A stretch of 22,721 nt of DNA from JANMEX01 sp031423755 (GTDB taxonomy: Bacteria; Pseudomonadota; Alphaproteobacteria; Rhizobiales; Rhizobiaceae): assembly GCA_031423755.1 (NCBI GenBank), contig JANPGC010000226.1, forward strand, positions 1-22,721, read 5' to 3'. Positions 21,886 to 22,721 of the stretch are shown in pieces. Made by a program: the position numbers and the translations under genes. Positions within the stretch are counted from its first letter, which is position 1, and every line of letters starts with the position of its first letter. The notes under the pieces were generated by a model. The model saw nothing but the letters and a program-made list of their open reading frames with translations. It was not told the origin of the DNA and ran no database searches.

Positions 21886-22721
21886 GCAAGGTCGAGGAAG
21901 ACGTTGAGGCCAGCTCTGCGCCGTTGATTGAGCATTTGATCGAACTGCGCCGCCGCCTGATGTGGGCGATTGTCGCGTTCTTCGTGGCGTTTGGCGTGTG
22001 TTTTTACTTTGCCAAGGAACTGTTTGACCTGCTGGTCATACCCTACCGCACCGCAGTGCGCTGGGCCGGCCTGCCTCAGGACAAGGTGGCGCTGATTTAC
22101 ACTGCGCCGCAGGAATTTTTCTTCACACAGGTCAAAGTGGCGATGTTCGGCGGCATGGTGCTGGCGTTTCCGGTGATCGCCAACCAGATCTACAAATTTG
22201 TCGCGCCCGGCCTTTACCGCAATGAGCGCCGCGCCTTTCTGCCCTTCCTTTTCGCCTCGCCTCTTCTGTTTTTGTCCGGCGCGGCGCTGGTCTATTTCTT
22301 TTTCACGCCAATGGTGATGTGGTTCTTTCTGTCGATGCAGCAGGATAGCAACGGCATCCAGATTTCGCTGCTGCCGAAAGTTTCCGAATATCTCAGCCTG
22401 ATCATGACGCTGATCTTCTCGTTTGGTCTGGTGTTCCAACTGCCGGTCGTCACCACACTGATGGCGCGGGCAGGGCTGGTCACTGCTCAAGGCCTCAAGG
22501 ACAAGCGCAAGTATGCCATCGTTTTCGCTTTCGTCGCGGCCGCGATCCTGACCCCACCGGACCCGATGAGCCAGATCGGTCTTGCGCTGCCGACCATCCT
22601 TCTTTACGAGGCCTCCATCTGGCTTGCACGGATGATGGAACGCAATCGCGCCAAGGAACAGGCAGTCAAGGACGCCAAACCGTCCGAAGTTGCCACGCCG
22701 AAAGATGATCCCGCACGATCG
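21882..22721 (+). CDS. tatC: Sec-independent translocase subunit TatC (3' end outside window)
   Basis: The first 280 residues of the polytopic core receptor of the Tat pathway; no stop codon is reached before the window ends. Family features: the cytoplasmic N-terminus IEHLIELRRRLMW, with the conserved E and L-R pair that contact the signal peptide; the first periplasmic region with YTAPQEFFFTQVK; FVAPGLYRNERR between the second and third membrane segments; then FSFGLVFQLPVV and LTPPDPMSQ. All six expected membrane segments are present. Only the variable cytoplasmic tail is cut off. The ATG at 21882 overlaps the tatB stop. In rhizobia serS normally follows tatC, which would be just outside. 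Confidence 0.96.
   Translation, partial: MSKVEEDVEASSAPLIEHLIELRRRLMWAIVAFFVAFGVCFYFAKELFDLLVIPYRTAVRWAGLPQDKVALIYTAPQEFFFTQVKVAMFGGMVLAFPVIANQIYKFVAPGLYRNERRAFLPFLFASPLLFLSGAALVYFFFTPMVMWFFLSMQQDSNGIQISLLPKVSEYLSLIMTLIFSFGLVFQLPVVTTLMARAGLVTAQGLKDKRKYAIVFAFVAAAILTPPDPMSQIGLALPTILLYEASIWLARMMERNRAKEQAVKDAKPSEVATPKDDPARS

Noticed and set aside
17703..22490. Very long open frame (about 1595 codons) on the minus strand opposite nagZ to tatC
   Set aside because: It runs antisense to seven well-identified genes, is rich in Arg/His/Gln/Ser in the way of reversed GC-rich codons, and has no domain likeness. It is a by-product of strong third-position GC bias.

Overview
The window looks like a chromosomal segment from an alphaproteobacterium of the order Hyphomicrobiales (Rhizobiales). 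The evidence is high-GC codon usage, rhizobial-type protein sequences, and an ExoR-like regulator. The gene block exoR, xth, A-type Fe-S carrier, dgt, argS, SPOR protein, nagZ, scpA, scpB, tatA, tatB, tatC is, from memory, an arrangement conserved in Rhizobiaceae and relatives. No rRNA, tRNA, CRISPR array, integrase or insertion sequence was recognised.

Layout. Bases 1-393 hold a leader rich in inverted repeats in front of valS (394-3393). A 356-base gap with a possible pseudoknot follows, then a FadL-type outer membrane protein (3750-4901) closed by a clear terminator. Next are exoR (5215-6000) and, convergent with it, xth (6850-6068). An NCS2 purine permease (7026-8516) is convergent with the Fe-S carrier gene (8890-8564), with a strong hairpin between them. 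From about 11044 to the window end all genes are on the plus strand: dgt, argS, a large SPOR-domain protein, nagZ, scpA, scpB, an ABC ATPase, tatA, tatB and the start of tatC. The last seven are close-packed or overlapping and follow a terminator at 17081-17104.

The accessory island is at 8930-10849. Two minus-strand genes of unknown family (436 and 189 aa) sit between the Fe-S carrier gene and dgt. They are AT-richer in parts, low in complexity, and one carries a 31-residue tandem repeat. Their C-termini share the pattern R-S-x-L-x-V-R-x-R, encoded with different codons, in Arg-rich tails. That resembles the Arg-rich C-terminal signals of VirB/D4 type IV secretion substrates. The working hypothesis, not proven, is a pair of secreted, host-directed effectors. 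They occupy the place where the divergent promoters of the two flanking housekeeping genes would be expected, and dgt now has no ATG start available.

How the genes work together: translation (valS, argS), nucleotide and DNA maintenance (xth, dgt, purine permease), chromosome condensation (scpAB), cell wall and division (nagZ, SPOR), folded-protein export (tatABC) and envelope or symbiosis control (exoR). Other oddities are a codon-atypical enlarged segment inside ValS and an ABC ATPase without its permease between scpB and tatA.
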